A stretch of DNA of 64,000 nt from the NCBI RefSeq assembly GCF_000327385.1, contig NW_008711014.1, positions 494,458-558,457 on the forward strand, in the 5' to 3' direction. The notes under the pieces were generated by a model. The model did not search any database, had not been told where the DNA came from, and saw only the letters and a program-made list of their open reading frames with translations. Within the stretch, counting starts at the first letter, position 1. Each line of letters opens with the position of its first letter. This document shows, one piece after another, positions 23,388 to 34,893 of the stretch. Made by a program: the position numbers and the translations under genes. The DNA comes from Lottia gigantea (lineage: Eukaryota; Mollusca; Gastropoda; Lottiidae).

Positions 23388-25850
23388 CTACTTACTGCAT
23401 AAAGCCTCAACGAATTGAGCGGCTTGACCTCTGGCGCTGTATCCGTTAAGGAAGAGTCGTTGTCCGAATCCAATTTCTTCCAAAGCATTAAGAAGGTTTC
23501 TATCAGCAGTTTCGTGACCAGCGAAGAAGACATCAATGCCAGCGGCATGGGCAGCTTCAGCTTGTTCGATAACAGCCATGGCATCGACCTTACCACCAAT
23601 AAAGATAACAGCAACCTTTCGGCCACTAGATCTTGCTTGGTTGAATTTACCGGGAACAGATCCGATGAGGGCTGGAAGTCTGGAGGAGTCGTATCTAGCC
23701 AAGTGCTTTCTGATCTTTCTGTTGGAAGAATATGTATTCAAACTGAATCCGGAATCGATTGGACATGAACCACTGATAACTCCCATTCTCATGAATTTAA
23801 ATTCTCGGACTTCAAGGGTGTAGGTGATGAATTGGGTAACCCATCCGGTGATGTCCAAACCAAGGGATGCTGGGTCGAAAACGTAGTAAATATCAGTTGG
23901 TGTATCTTTGCCACATTCTTCTGCAGCTTGTGTTGGTGCTGGGGTTGGGATTTCTGAAAGACAAAATAAACATTAGACCTTCGTATACATGCACTTCGAA
24001 AAAACTTCACTTCACTGTAGGATACAATTGTTTTGTGTTCACATCCTTGTTTATCATAAATAAAAACTTTTAAAAAATTAATGTTTATATGAATCAAACG
24101 TACCTAATCCTTTTTAATCATTTTTGAACTAAACAGCATTTAATGAAGATGATGTTTTGTGTTTAGAAAGGACAATTTAATACTGATGAGTCGACAGATG
24201 ACTAAAGCCATACTTACTCTTGCAGGTTTGACCAGAAAGTTTGTCTTTGATGGCTTCCAATTCACCGTAGGTTTTGACGATGATGACTCGGTCTGGGGAT
24301 CCAGCAATGTTGTTCAGTTCTTGTCTGTTGACGGACTCACTGACACCAATAGCAAAAATATCAATACCAGCCTGGCGTGCACCTAGAGCTTCCTTGGCGG
24401 TCTTGTCTGGCTCTTGTGATTCACCATCAGTAATGACGATACATATATGGGGAACTCCTGGTCGAGCTTTTTTAAACAGATGATCTCTCATGTAGGCAAG
24501 ACCCATTCCTGCAACAAAAAGAATATAGTAAATTATTTCAGTTTCTCGTCACTGAATTGCTTGTGGAGCATATAAAGATCTTCAACATTATGTCGGTAAC
24601 AGTTGATTACTTTTCAGAAACATGACGTAAATTTGCCCCCAAGCAATGTTATCTTCCATTTGCTAAATCACCCTTGTTTAGTTTTTCACTTAGTTTCGAG
24701 GGTGATTTTTACAATGCTTCTTGCTTCGCAATACTTATGACATAAGATTTTACCTGTTTCGGTTCTGAAACCAGCTTCCCATTTGATATCTCTGATTCTT
24801 TGTTGGAGAGAAGCCTTATTGTCGAATTCCCCAAATTCGATAATTTGGTCAAGGAAGACCTTTTGACCGTATGTTTCGAAAGCAACTCGGACCTTTGATG
24901 GACCAATCTCATATGGATCAATGAAGCTGTTGACGAAAGCCTTGGCTTTGGTGAAGTTCTGGGCCCATACGGAGGATGAGGCATCGAGGACGAATACAAT
25001 ATCTAATGGATGTTGGTAGCAAACCATGTTTGGCTTTCCTCTTTTGGCTGAAAATTAAACCAAGATATTGTTGCTGAATAAAGATATTTGATATGCACGA
25101 GGCGATCAAGCACTACAGTCAAATAGCCCCACAGAACCAAATAAAGTGGCCTCAAAATAATCAAATTACCAGACTTCTCCAGGCAATCCTACAAAATCTG
25201 AATCCATGTGCAATTTCTTTGTTAAAACCACCAAATTCAAATGCATACGTTTCGTTATTCTTTACATCCAAAACTAATGGATCATACACGTAAAATTAAT
25301 TTTAAATATTTTTATGGCTATGAAAATGAAAAAAAGGTAAATATTTACCCAGTTCGGCGTGTTCGAGATCGAAGGCTGTGATAGCCTGCAAAAATAAAAA
25401 AAAAAATTATTATTAAAGGTGAAAAACGAAATGCAGGGTTGTACGAATTTAGACAAATTATGGAACAAAAAAGGGGGCAAAAATCCTTCACGCTCCCAGC
25501 ATTAGAAAAACAAAGTGGAAGATAACGGCGTGTCTCTTCTATTGTAAAAGGGCTGGAGAGATAAAAAAAAAGAATTGTACGTCCTATTGTTTTGAGATAT
25601 CATATTGAGATTGTTACTAGAACTAACTGCTAAAAAAGCATTCGTCCAACATAAATAAATAAATGAAAAATGAAATAGTTAATCAAAAGTAGCCAAACCC
25701 GAAATCAGAGACTACACATTCTTCATGATTAGCCATGTTTCAATCGTTCCTACCATAACTTGTAAAATTCACAATAAAGCACCAATATGAATAAATAAAA
25801 TATGGTCTTACCCCGATAAAGAGAAGTGCAGCAGCTACCCTGAGTATCAT
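23388..25850 (-). CDS. Secreted two-VWA-domain protein, short-linker paralogue
   Basis: Exons on minus: 25850-25812, 25385-25349, 25047-24754, 24508-24218, 23953-23388; 1227 bases, 408 residues. Exon 1 encodes the signal core MILRVAAALLFIG, completed by AITA in exon 2. VWA1 (about 39-220) has a complete metal site: DASSS at 47-51, a Thr in RTETG and D151 in ITDGES. Cys35 and the Cys of GQTCK could close the domain. A 13-residue Pro/Thr linker (IPTPAPTQAAEE) leads to VWA2 (about 234-408), where FDPASLG replaces the metal motif. The GSCPID and final LCSK strings match the plus-strand paralogue, which supports the stop at 23388. The intron inside VWA1 and all comparable phases also match that paralogue. 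Probably an extracellular matrix component (inferred). Confidence 0.88.
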
Positions 25851-25910
25851 TTTGTTAGTTTATCTGTGTGTTCCGGTACCGTTGTGAGGATGAATGGACC
25901 CCAGATCCTC

Positions 25911-25919
25911 AATATATAC
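25911..25919 (-). promoter_or_regulatory. TATA box of the minus-strand VWA gene
   Basis: On the minus strand GGTATATATTG lies about 60 bases before the ATG at 25850. It matches the 11-base core promoter of the plus-strand paralogue. Confidence 0.65.
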
Positions 25920-26289
25920 CCTAACTTAATTAGTTAATTACCCTGCAGAGGCGTGAATATATTAAACAAATTCTCCTGTATTCACTCCTAACATTTACCT
26001 TTTTATGTATGAATATATTATAATGCCCCGAATATGAGAAGTTTGTGGTACGCTAATTGTGTAATTATTCCTTTGCAGCCATATTAGTTTTATTGAAAAG
26101 GTCAACTTTGACTAGGACTAATTATTGAAATGGACCAAATTCAGATTTGAATCTGTAAATCCAAATGAGGATTGAGTTTATGAGAGTGGGAGGGTAATTA
26201 TTTAAATATCATATGCAGAATTATTCACAGTGATTAACCCATTTTCGACCACACAGGTAACCTCAATTTGCTGGACCATAGAATTTGAA

Positions 26290-27195
26290 ACCAGATCTTT
26301 AAAAAATTTTGATTTTTTTTTTCAACAGGGTTCATCAATGGGTGATGATAAACAATTTCACCAAGTTTCGTCAAACTCTGTCAAGAACTGTGCCTTCTAG
26401 AGTGTTTAAAAGCTATCGCGTTTCCAAGAACAAAGGCAATAATTTATACTTTATAATTTTCCATTTTTACAATAGGGTTCATCCTTAAGTGATTACAAAT
26501 AAGCACGCCATGTTTTGTCAAATTCTGTCAAGAATTGTGCCTTCTAGAGTGTTTACGAGCTAAACAAAATTGTACGCGTTTTCAAGAACAAGGGCAAAAA
26601 CTCATACAAAATAATTTCGATTCTTCTAATTTTCAAACGGGTTCATCCTCGGGTGATAAAAACACTCACACCAGCTTTCCTTACAATTCGTCAAGAATTG
26701 TGCCGTCCGAGCTGAAAATTGAACGCTCTTCTAAGACAAGGGCAATAACTCATTTTCTTATTTTTTTATTTTCAACAGTGTTCATCAATGGGTGATGATA
26801 AACAGTTTCACCAAGTTTCGTCAAACTCTGTCAAGAATTGTGCCTTCTAGAGTGTTTACGGGCTAAAATGTAAAGCGTTTTCAAGAACAAAAACTAATAC
26901 TATACATCTTTCGATTTTTCTGATTTTCAATAGGGTTCATCCTTGGGTGATTACCAACACACACATCAAGTTTCATCAACATACATCAAGAAATGTGCCT
27001 TCGAGAGTGTTTACGAGCTGAGAGTTGAACGCGTTTTAAAGAACAAGGGTGATAACTCTTACTACATATTTTATGATTTTTCTGATTTGCAATAGGTGCA
27101 TCCTTGAGTGATTACAAACACTTATACCAGGTTTCGTCAAAATGCGTCAAACATTGAGCCTTCTACAGTGTTTACCAGTAATTGTGGACAGACGG
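26290..27195. repeat. Tandem array, six units of about 153 bp
   Basis: The phrase ggttcatc..gggtgat recurs at about 26330, 26477, 26641, 26780, 26935 and 27095. Each copy is followed by caagtttcgtcaaa, tcaagaattgtgccttctag and agtgtttacgagct. Unit spacing runs from 139 to 164. The array ends in tgtggacagacgggcggacc, a phrase I associate with dispersed mollusc repeats. Confidence 0.8.
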
Positions 27196-27667
27196 GCGGA
27201 CCGACGTACCAGTACTCCAGGTTTGAGAAAGCAGTGCTAGATCATAATAATCTGAATAAAATTGTTTAAAATCGGATCCTTTGCATGTATTTTGAAAATC
27301 TCGTAAATATTTTATGGGTTAGCTTACTCTGCTCGTTCGACAATAGTTCAGATACTGACGATTAACCCCTATTCCGAATTCCGGCTATCTTACTGATTAA
27401 TTTATATCGAGAACGGCAAACGAGAGGAACATTAGTCCATTTGAAAACAATCGGTAAGCGCGTATAAATCTTTACAAGAAGTCATTTGCCTTCTAACGCT
27501 GGAAATATAGTGGCAGCGGGTTCCAAACTCGGTTGGTGGGAGATTCTATTGATCTTGAAAAAGTAATTCCCTCATTATTCCATTCTACAAGGCTGTAAAT
27601 GACTAAGATCGATACCAAGAAGTTTGACCAGGGACCAGCTAGAATACATGATCCTTTTGCCTTAAAG

Positions 27668-27797
27668 CAGTGGCGGAGCCAGGTTTACGTCCGAGGGGGT
27701 GGGGGCGAAATATCTGAGATTGCCAGAATTTCTAACCTAGTTATGAGATGTTTGCCCGAGGGGACCCCTGTCCCCCTCCTCCTTGGCTCCACCAATG
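27668..27797. mobile_element. 130-bp hAT-type MITE
   Basis: The left end CAGTGGCGGAGCCAGG and the right end CCTTGGCTCCACCAATG are inverted near-copies. Flanking 8-mers are ccttaaag (27660-27667) and cactaaag (27798-27805), agreeing at 6 of 8 positions. The interior has no coding capacity. Confidence 0.7.
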
Positions 27798-27977
27798 CAC
27801 TAAAGTTATTATCCTTGTAAACAATTTTGGTTTCTTTCTCATTTCTGTCTTTACCATCACATTCTAGTCGTACCTGCCTCAACTAATTTACCTGCTTGAA
27901 GTCTTTGACTTTGATGTTTGGATTGATGTATTACCATTAGTTACCTCCTTATGATTTAGAGGTTTCCCCTTGTCAGT

Positions 27978-28197
27978 GGTGCAGGTAGGAGGGGCTGACA
28001 TGGAAAAAACGTCGAGTTGTCGGTTGGGACAATAAACCGAGGCCCCGTGTGCTACATACTGTACTAATTAAAGATCCTTCACTTCGACAGTTTGAAATAG
28101 AAAAGGAGTAGGCTAATGCCGTTGGCAAAATTTTTCCCTCATTACACTCCGCTTGGCGTTTCCAGTCTGTAATAGCTTAATTAAGTGCAGATAGGTA
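27978..28197 (+). mobile_element. SINE copy without tRNA head
   Basis: The body phrases ctgacatggaaaaaacgtcg, ccccgtgtgctacatactgt, aaaggagtaggctaatgccg and the gtgcagataggtaaaa tail follow the order seen in the fuller copy at 47191. The tRNA-like region is missing or decayed. Confidence 0.7.
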
Positions 28198-28889
28198 AAA
28201 ATGTATTCATTTTATTTTTATGATTGAGATAACAGAAACTCTAGATGTCACGCAATCACCTAAAAGAAAGGCATTGGTAAATATTTTCATATTGTTAACA
28301 TGAGAGGTTTTTGTGAACAAAGTGTTGCAGAAAATATAAAATTTGGGGCAATAAAAGAACAATTCTTGACAATATAATGACTTTAACAACAACATAAAAA
28401 GTAGGTAGAATGTTTGTTTAACTGTGAAATACAGATTAGTGTATGTAGATAGTAAGGCGATGAGAGCAGATTTCAGTTTGTGGTAGTGACTAGTTTTGAA
28501 CTTTTTTAAATTTAACATCTTTCGATTACGACAGAATTTTGGTCATTATTATGCAATTAAAAAACAATTCTACGAGTTTAAGTATGATTTCTTTTCAAGG
28601 CTGCAATTGTATCCATTTATTCATTCCAAGTTACTTTTTAGTAAGACGTATGCTAGCAAATATGAGGTCGACACGTATTATTGAGTTTTGGACTGATTGG
28701 TGTGGATTGTTTTAGTAATGCGCCTTAGCAAACAGTCCTAGTATTCCACATAATATTTCAATCCAGCCGATCAAGGTGTAAATGCGACACGGATGCTTTG
28801 CGAGGGGTGGCTGTTGGACCTGTCGGAACACAAGATTTTCCGGAATCTCAGTTGCTATCATTAAATGCCAACCCCCAGCACTTGACCTG

Positions 28890-28905
28890 CCCCCCCCCCC
28901 CCCCC
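28890..28905. repeat. Poly-C run of 16
   Basis: Sixteen C in a row within a C-rich stretch, intergenic. Confidence 0.9.
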
Positions 28906-31900
28906 TCTGAAAAGTACCCATTGTCAGATAAAGTTAAAGATATGTGTTAATTGTAAATAAAGGATACTGGTACCGAACAACCCGCGCTATCATTCAATCT
29001 CGTATACCATATCTTTAATCTTAATACCATATAATTCAGATCAGTATTATGTTTCCCGACAGTAACTGTAGCTATGAAAATTAATGTTAAAAGTCATGAG
29101 AGGTTTTCAAATATTCACCAACCCCAGTTAACAAGGCCTAATTAGTCTATCACTAATTAATAATCATGATAATTAACGATAATATTAATTAATCACAGTA
29201 CTTAATGATAGAATCATTGTAATCAGCAAGTCGAAAACAACTTATTATTGACATTTACCAGTCAATCTGGTTCAGTGGGGTATTTTGTGATCGGTCTGCA
29301 CCTACTAGACAATTTCAGAACCTTCGCGAAACTAGTTAGAGAATGACCTGGTTACGACTGTGTTTGAAATGTTTAATGCCTCTGGGTGATTCACAGAAAA
29401 TTAAAAGAGCTCCAAAGTTCTTTCATGATGGACTAATTTTAGAAGGCATGTATTCAACTGTATATGTAATGATGAATTATTAGGTTGCTACACGGAGAAA
29501 ACGACTGACATGTACCTATCCAAAACACTATGAATCATTCGATGACTGCAAGTGATTTAAATGAATGAGGTAGTCATCAAACGAGCCCCACATCCGTTCT
29601 TGGTCATTCAAGATGGAAATGGTTGACAAGGCGTCAGAATGCTTATGATCACAAACATGTAGAGAGGACAGAAAATGAAAAAGAACAGTCATGAGCAAAT
29701 GTGTTGACATAACTCAAGCGTAAGCGTTGGTAGGTACCTGGTATACATTCAATCTACGGCTATGACTGCCTACTCTTAACAAAGACAATTCGGAAGTCAG
29801 CTCAGTCTTCCTCACAGCAAATGTTCTACGTCATTGGCAGTATATATAATTGTATATAATTGTACTTTCCTTACACGATTCACATTTCTTAACTTAACGT
29901 TATGCATTCTAAAAATTAAATTTCACTTTTTGCGCCTTAAAAATCTGATTTGTTATAATTGACATTTCTCATTTACTAAATTAATTTGTCCTGCGTCTAA
30001 CCTGTACAATTGCTGTTTTTTGTTCCATTGCAATGTATGGTTTGAATAGATGTCTCTCAATGAACCTTTTACATGACCCCTCAACTCCCCCCCCCCTACC
30101 TCCGCCCGCCGAGGTTTTAATTTCATCCGCTCAGCAGATGCAAAGCGAGCAGAAAAAATGAAAGGTATTGTTTCTGACGCAACCTCTTAACACTTTATCA
30201 GCTCAGTGAGTTCACTGCGGCTACCAGACCTCAAAATGAATGAGTGAAAAAAAAAAACAGGTGGTAGACATCAATCAAAAGGCAAGTGAAATGATAATCA
30301 CAGGAAGAGGTGTTTCCTGATTCAATAAAAATGACGACCTCGAATTAATAAATCAAATGTGTCATTTCAAAAATCTTTCTATCATTTAAAATTTCTGTGA
30401 CACATCCCAGTCAAGCAACGTTATTTGTGCGCATGTGTTGTATATTTTGCATACTACATAGTAAAGGAATCCTATAAGCTAATGAATTACATCATTACAT
30501 CATTACAAAAACTGCCTTAATATTATAAAAAAAAACCAAAAAATCCAATAAAATCTGTGAACCATTAAGACTTCTCGTGTTTAAAAGATAGTATCAGAGG
30601 ATTGCCAAGTCTAAATTAAAATTCTGAATTCAAGGGGGAAATAAGCATAATTTTACGATTTAAGATTCACATACACGAACGTGAATTCTTTTCAATCATT
30701 TAAATAGGACAACTCTACAGTATCTGTTATGTTACATTAACCTTTTATAATTGCAGTGAACAGAAAGCGCTAACGCTCTTATCGAATACCCAACAGTCCC
30801 ATCTTAGTCATTCATTTCATCTTCATAGATCCCGAAAAGCTATTGGATTCGTTCAATGGAATCTTGACTTTTGTATTACGATTGGTATAAGTGTGTTTTG
30901 TCCATGTGATTTCTAAATGTGAATGAGTAAACTTAAGGTCGGAAGACGATGTACGTGGTCCAGGATTGTTGATACAACAGAAAGCCAAATACATTCTGTG
31001 GAATATTACTTCTCGTGTCTGGATCCATGCTTCGTTTATTTGATTCTTCTATATTGTAGTGACAATCCTCAACGGACACAGTACTGGGTACCTTCTCTAG
31101 TCTATTACATGGTCTAATCCCATCTTTGGTCATTTATTTCACTATGAGAGACGAAGAGAAGCTATTGGATTAAAGTTTTAAGTTTGGTTATAAAGTATGG
31201 AAACCCTGCAGCGTTACATCACAAGTAAAATGTTAAGTAGACTTAGCAGTCCCTTCAATTGTGAAGTAAATGGCTTAATAATTACTGTATAGAATACAAG
31301 GAACCCACACTTACTTTATCTGTAGAAGTCATTAAAGTCAGAGGTCGCAGTGACATGTCAGATCTGTATTTACTCTACTTCTACTGGAAATTCGAATCCA
31401 AACTTAGAAAGATAGAAAATAATTTGTATTCGACACTAAGAAGTTATATTCAGTTGGGATGCTAATGAGTTTGTTTGAAAGGCTATGTTTTTTTACTACA
31501 TCTTGTTATGAGAGTTCCGAATTCCAAAACACTATTAGAGTAGATGCCTTGAAGATGGCCCGACTTCATGACAAAAGCATGATCAAAACTTCAGCCTTAC
31601 GGAACGCAGTACGTACATAGATCGTGGAACAACTTGATCGACAAAATGATAAACCAAGGCAACTCGCTTGATACTAAAATAGAACAAAGTCGACAAGTAT
31701 TAAAGGCTAACACATTCCAAAATCCAAATATTCAATATTGTATGTTCTTAATCTTTAAATACTCATTTGCCTATTTAGTCTGTATGTCGCTTGCTAGTAC
31801 AACTCACAGATACTGACTGTTCAAATTATGTTGTACACTTAATAAGACTTTGTCCTACTTATGACTTTAAATAATGGGAACTACAGACAAAAAATCGCAG

Positions 31901-33180
31901 TGAATGATCAAACACGATAAAGGTTGATGCTATTTTTCTAAATTTACTTTCTGTTCTCTTCAAATATAGTCAGGGCCATTAAAAGTTTTAAGGATTATGA
32001 CCAGATTCTAAGCACTGATCAGGCTTTCATACGATAAAAGTGGAAACCAGTTAAATAATATTGTATTTCGCGATTAATATGGAAAGAGATAACAAATGAA
32101 CTTGTGGAAATGAAAATATCTTGTGTTAAGCTTAGTGGAGTTACTTCCCATATCTAAATTACTAAATTGAAGACCGCATACTTATTTGCACATCTCTGCA
32201 AACTTTAATCTGTATGGAAATATTTGTAAAGAAGAGTACAGCAGCTTAACCATGCCTCAATCGTCAAGAGTCTCATTAAAAACACTATGACAGGCGACGA
32301 TAATTTGAACCTTTATGTTCTTTTCAATTTTTTCATTTCAAGGGAAGTAACTCATACATGTACTAATCTTTGCTCTTACAAACATTAATGTTGCAATCAG
32401 TGGGCAATATTTCACAAAAATTCTCCTGATGGATCAATTATTAATTCGAACGAAATAATGTATTTTTATTTACCATTTAGAGTATGTGTTCAAATCTAAA
32501 TGCCTAAGTATTAATTCATCAATAAAGTCCCAACAATAATTATACACCAATTTATTTTACGAGTTGTGTTATCGAAAACAAAAACGAGTCTTCCAAATGA
32601 CCTAACATATCTCATAAAAAATTACACAAATTTAATATAATAATTACAAAATAGCTCCAGACCGTTCACCTATACTTCATTATATAGTTATGGTCTGTAG
32701 TTACATACGCTTCCACGGATTTCGGGTCATGGTACGTAGGGCCCACAGATGTAACAGATGACGACGTAAACAAATACAACGAAATAAAGGGGATATACAT
32801 ATAGTTTGCATTTTCGTGTCCTTTTTCGATTCGGACTATCTGTATCACATTTCAGAATGAAACATTCCGATTTTGTTGCTGTTGGATAAAAACGCACTGA
32901 CGGATATTACTCCATGCTTATCGTGCAATGCCACATCTCCCATTGAGTAAATACTGATATTTTGCGACTTGAGCGCATCAGTCACACAATCTGTTATATA
33001 AACACGACATTTCCATCGATTCGCTTTACTAATTGAATACGATGTGGGTGTTGGATTTGCATTTTGTAAAGGTAACCGGAGAGGTGAAATACAGCTTTAT
33101 CTGGTAGTGACTTGCTGGTCGACTTTATTAATTTAATTGAAAAATCGTAGCTTAGAGAGGCCAGTCTGCTTTTACTTTTA
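28906..33180. other. Intergenic, no gene recognised
   Basis: More than 4 kb without a supported gene. Two diverged copies of a block (cccatctt.gtcattcattt, then aagctattggatt) lie near 30795-30850 and 31115-31170. The remaining open frames are short and unlike any family I know. Confidence 0.45.
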
Positions 33181-33290
33181 GTGATACACATATACGACAA
33201 ATTCATTTCAAACGGAAGTAAATGATGCCAACCATAAAATTAACACATGTTCAAAGGATAGTGATAACGTTTAGTGATACCATGGTAGTT
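33181..33290 (-). pseudogene. UGT 3'-end fragment
   Basis: On the minus strand this matches the last coding stretch of the UGT at 33328..34893. Shared blocks include ttttatggt..gcatcat, ACATGYGTTARTTTTATGG and the tail around TGTGTATCAC. It covers only the transmembrane and tail region, with a 9-base gap and in-frame stops, so it is a decayed duplicate. It lies about 40 bases past the intact gene's stop, as a tandem copy of the 3' end. Confidence 0.75.
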
Positions 33291-33327
33291 CTAGAAAAGG
33301 TGACCTTACATACGTCTTAGAAAAAAT

Positions 33328-34893
33328 TCAATCGCCCTTTAATTTACGTGACACACATCTTCGAAAAATACATTTTAAACAAAAGTATATGATGCTGACC
33401 ATAAAACTAACGCATGTTAAAAGGAAGGCGATAACGTCCAATAGAAAATATTGATACCAAGGCAGATCTATACCAGATGATCTGAGGTATTCACCACCAA
33501 ACTTCAACACGTGTTCAATCCAAAATATAGCTTGATCCAAACCATTGAGATCACGAGCTTTCAGAATTTCAGATGCTCTTTGTACTTTCATTTTATATTC
33601 AGGATTGTCAATAACTTCATCAATTCCTTTGACAATTTCTTCCTTTGTTGCTTCAAATAAATTCATTGTCAATCCGAAACCTCTAGATTGAACTCTATAT
33701 GCATTACCAGGCTGTTCAGCAAATAACGGAAATCCCAGCAAAGGAACCCCGTTGGATATGGCTTCTCCCAGACCGTTGGCTCCACAATGGGTTATAAACA
33801 GTTTAATTTTTGGATGCGTCAAGAGTAGTTTTTGTGGCATCCAATCAACAACAAGGTTTTTGTTTGTAGAATTGGTGAAGCTGCCCTTAATGATGTAGTT
33901 ATATTTAGTTTCCTGAAACGCCGACACCATTTTATCCAATACGTCATTTCTAGTAGTCGGAGCAATACTACCAAATGACACGAGCACAACACCATGTTTG
34001 GAACGTTCAAGGAAATCTTCTAACTCTGTAGAAAGGGACTCTTTTCTTGAATGTTTTGGTGTTATTTGGCCAATTAGAATTACGTGTGGTAATGTAGGGA
34101 CTGGATAATCTAAAACAAAATTCCATTCTATGAGATGAAGAGCAGCCTGTTTCTGTATTTCACGAACAGCAATGGACGGTCTCTCTGGAGCATACATGGA
34201 CACGGCGTTACCTCTAGAAAAGGGTTGGTAGATGATCAAAAAAGCAAAAAATAGAGTGTTGTACAACCGTTCTGTAAATGTCATTTGATCCGACAGGGGT
34301 AATCCTTTATAAGGTACAAAAGCTGTTGAGAATGGTATTGCGGCAGAGAAGGGTTCAAAGTTCACGCCAAGGTAGATGAATGATATATTATATTTATACG
34401 GAATGACACATAATGTCTGAGCTATAGGTGTATTATCCAAGATAACCATGTCGAACTTCTGCTCTCTGATTGTGGTCATGAACAGTTCGTCTGTTAACAT
34501 GATGTCGAGTATTTTAAGTGTTGGTTCGATTTGAAGAGGAAACTTCCCAGTTCTCCAGAACTGTTTGATAGGACTTACTTCTTCATCGTTTAAAACAGAA
34601 TCCATGGCATCGTCCAGTTTCTTGGGATTAGAGAAGGGCACAGCTTTAATATTCCTTTCTTTTATTTTCAGTTTGTCTTGTAGACTATCTGGTGCCGTTA
34701 ACCATGTCTCGTGGCCTCTTTCTTGCATATAGTCAGCAAGTGTTGCCAGATTCTGTAGATGACTGTAAACTGGGAAACTAAGAAACAGTATTTTTGCTGC
34801 CACGGCAATCTGAGACAGCATAAGTAAACACATAAAAATTTGTAAGATCTCCATTATCACTAGTGTGCTCGAGAAACGCTTGCTTCTATTCAA
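33328..34893 (-). CDS. UDP-glycosyltransferase A (UGT family), intronless
   Basis: A single open frame of 521 codons. The better start is probably Met14 (codon 34852-34854), which puts the hydrophobic stretch MEILQIFMCLLML at the N-terminus as an ER signal peptide and gives 508 residues. The family scheme is present: YSHLQNLA with the catalytic-type His, FDMVILDNTP with the partner Asp, and the donor-binding signature WMPQKLLLTHPKIKLFITHC through FAEQPGNA. It ends with one membrane span and KLKGD, a KxKxx-type ER retrieval tail. UGTs transfer a sugar from a UDP-sugar to small lipophilic acceptors in the ER lumen; sugar and acceptor cannot be read here. It is the most diverged of the four local UGTs. 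Confidence 0.9.
   Translation of the reverse strand: MNRSKRFSSTLVIMEILQIFMCLLMLSQIAVAAKILFLSFPVYSHLQNLATLADYMQERGHETWLTAPDSLQDKLKIKERNIKAVPFSNPKKLDDAMDSVLNDEEVSPIKQFWRTGKFPLQIEPTLKILDIMLTDELFMTTIREQKFDMVILDNTPIAQTLCVIPYKYNISFIYLGVNFEPFSAAIPFSTAFVPYKGLPLSDQMTFTERLYNTLFFAFLIIYQPFSRGNAVSMYAPERPSIAVREIQKQAALHLIEWNFVLDYPVPTLPHVILIGQITPKHSRKESLSTELEDFLERSKHGVVLVSFGSIAPTTRNDVLDKMVSAFQETKYNYIIKGSFTNSTNKNLVVDWMPQKLLLTHPKIKLFITHCGANGLGEAISNGVPLLGFPLFAEQPGNAYRVQSRGFGLTMNLFEATKEEIVKGIDEVIDNPEYKMKVQRASEILKARDLNGLDQAIFWIEHVLKFGGEYLRSSGIDLPWYQYFLLDVIAFLLTCVSFMVSIIYFCLKCIFRRCVSRKLKGD

Noticed and set aside
24184-24210. Second hammerhead candidate (ctgatgagtcgac)
   Set aside because: Only a 3-bp stem II and UAAA in place of GAAA; it overlaps intron sequence next to a VWA exon and lacks stem III.
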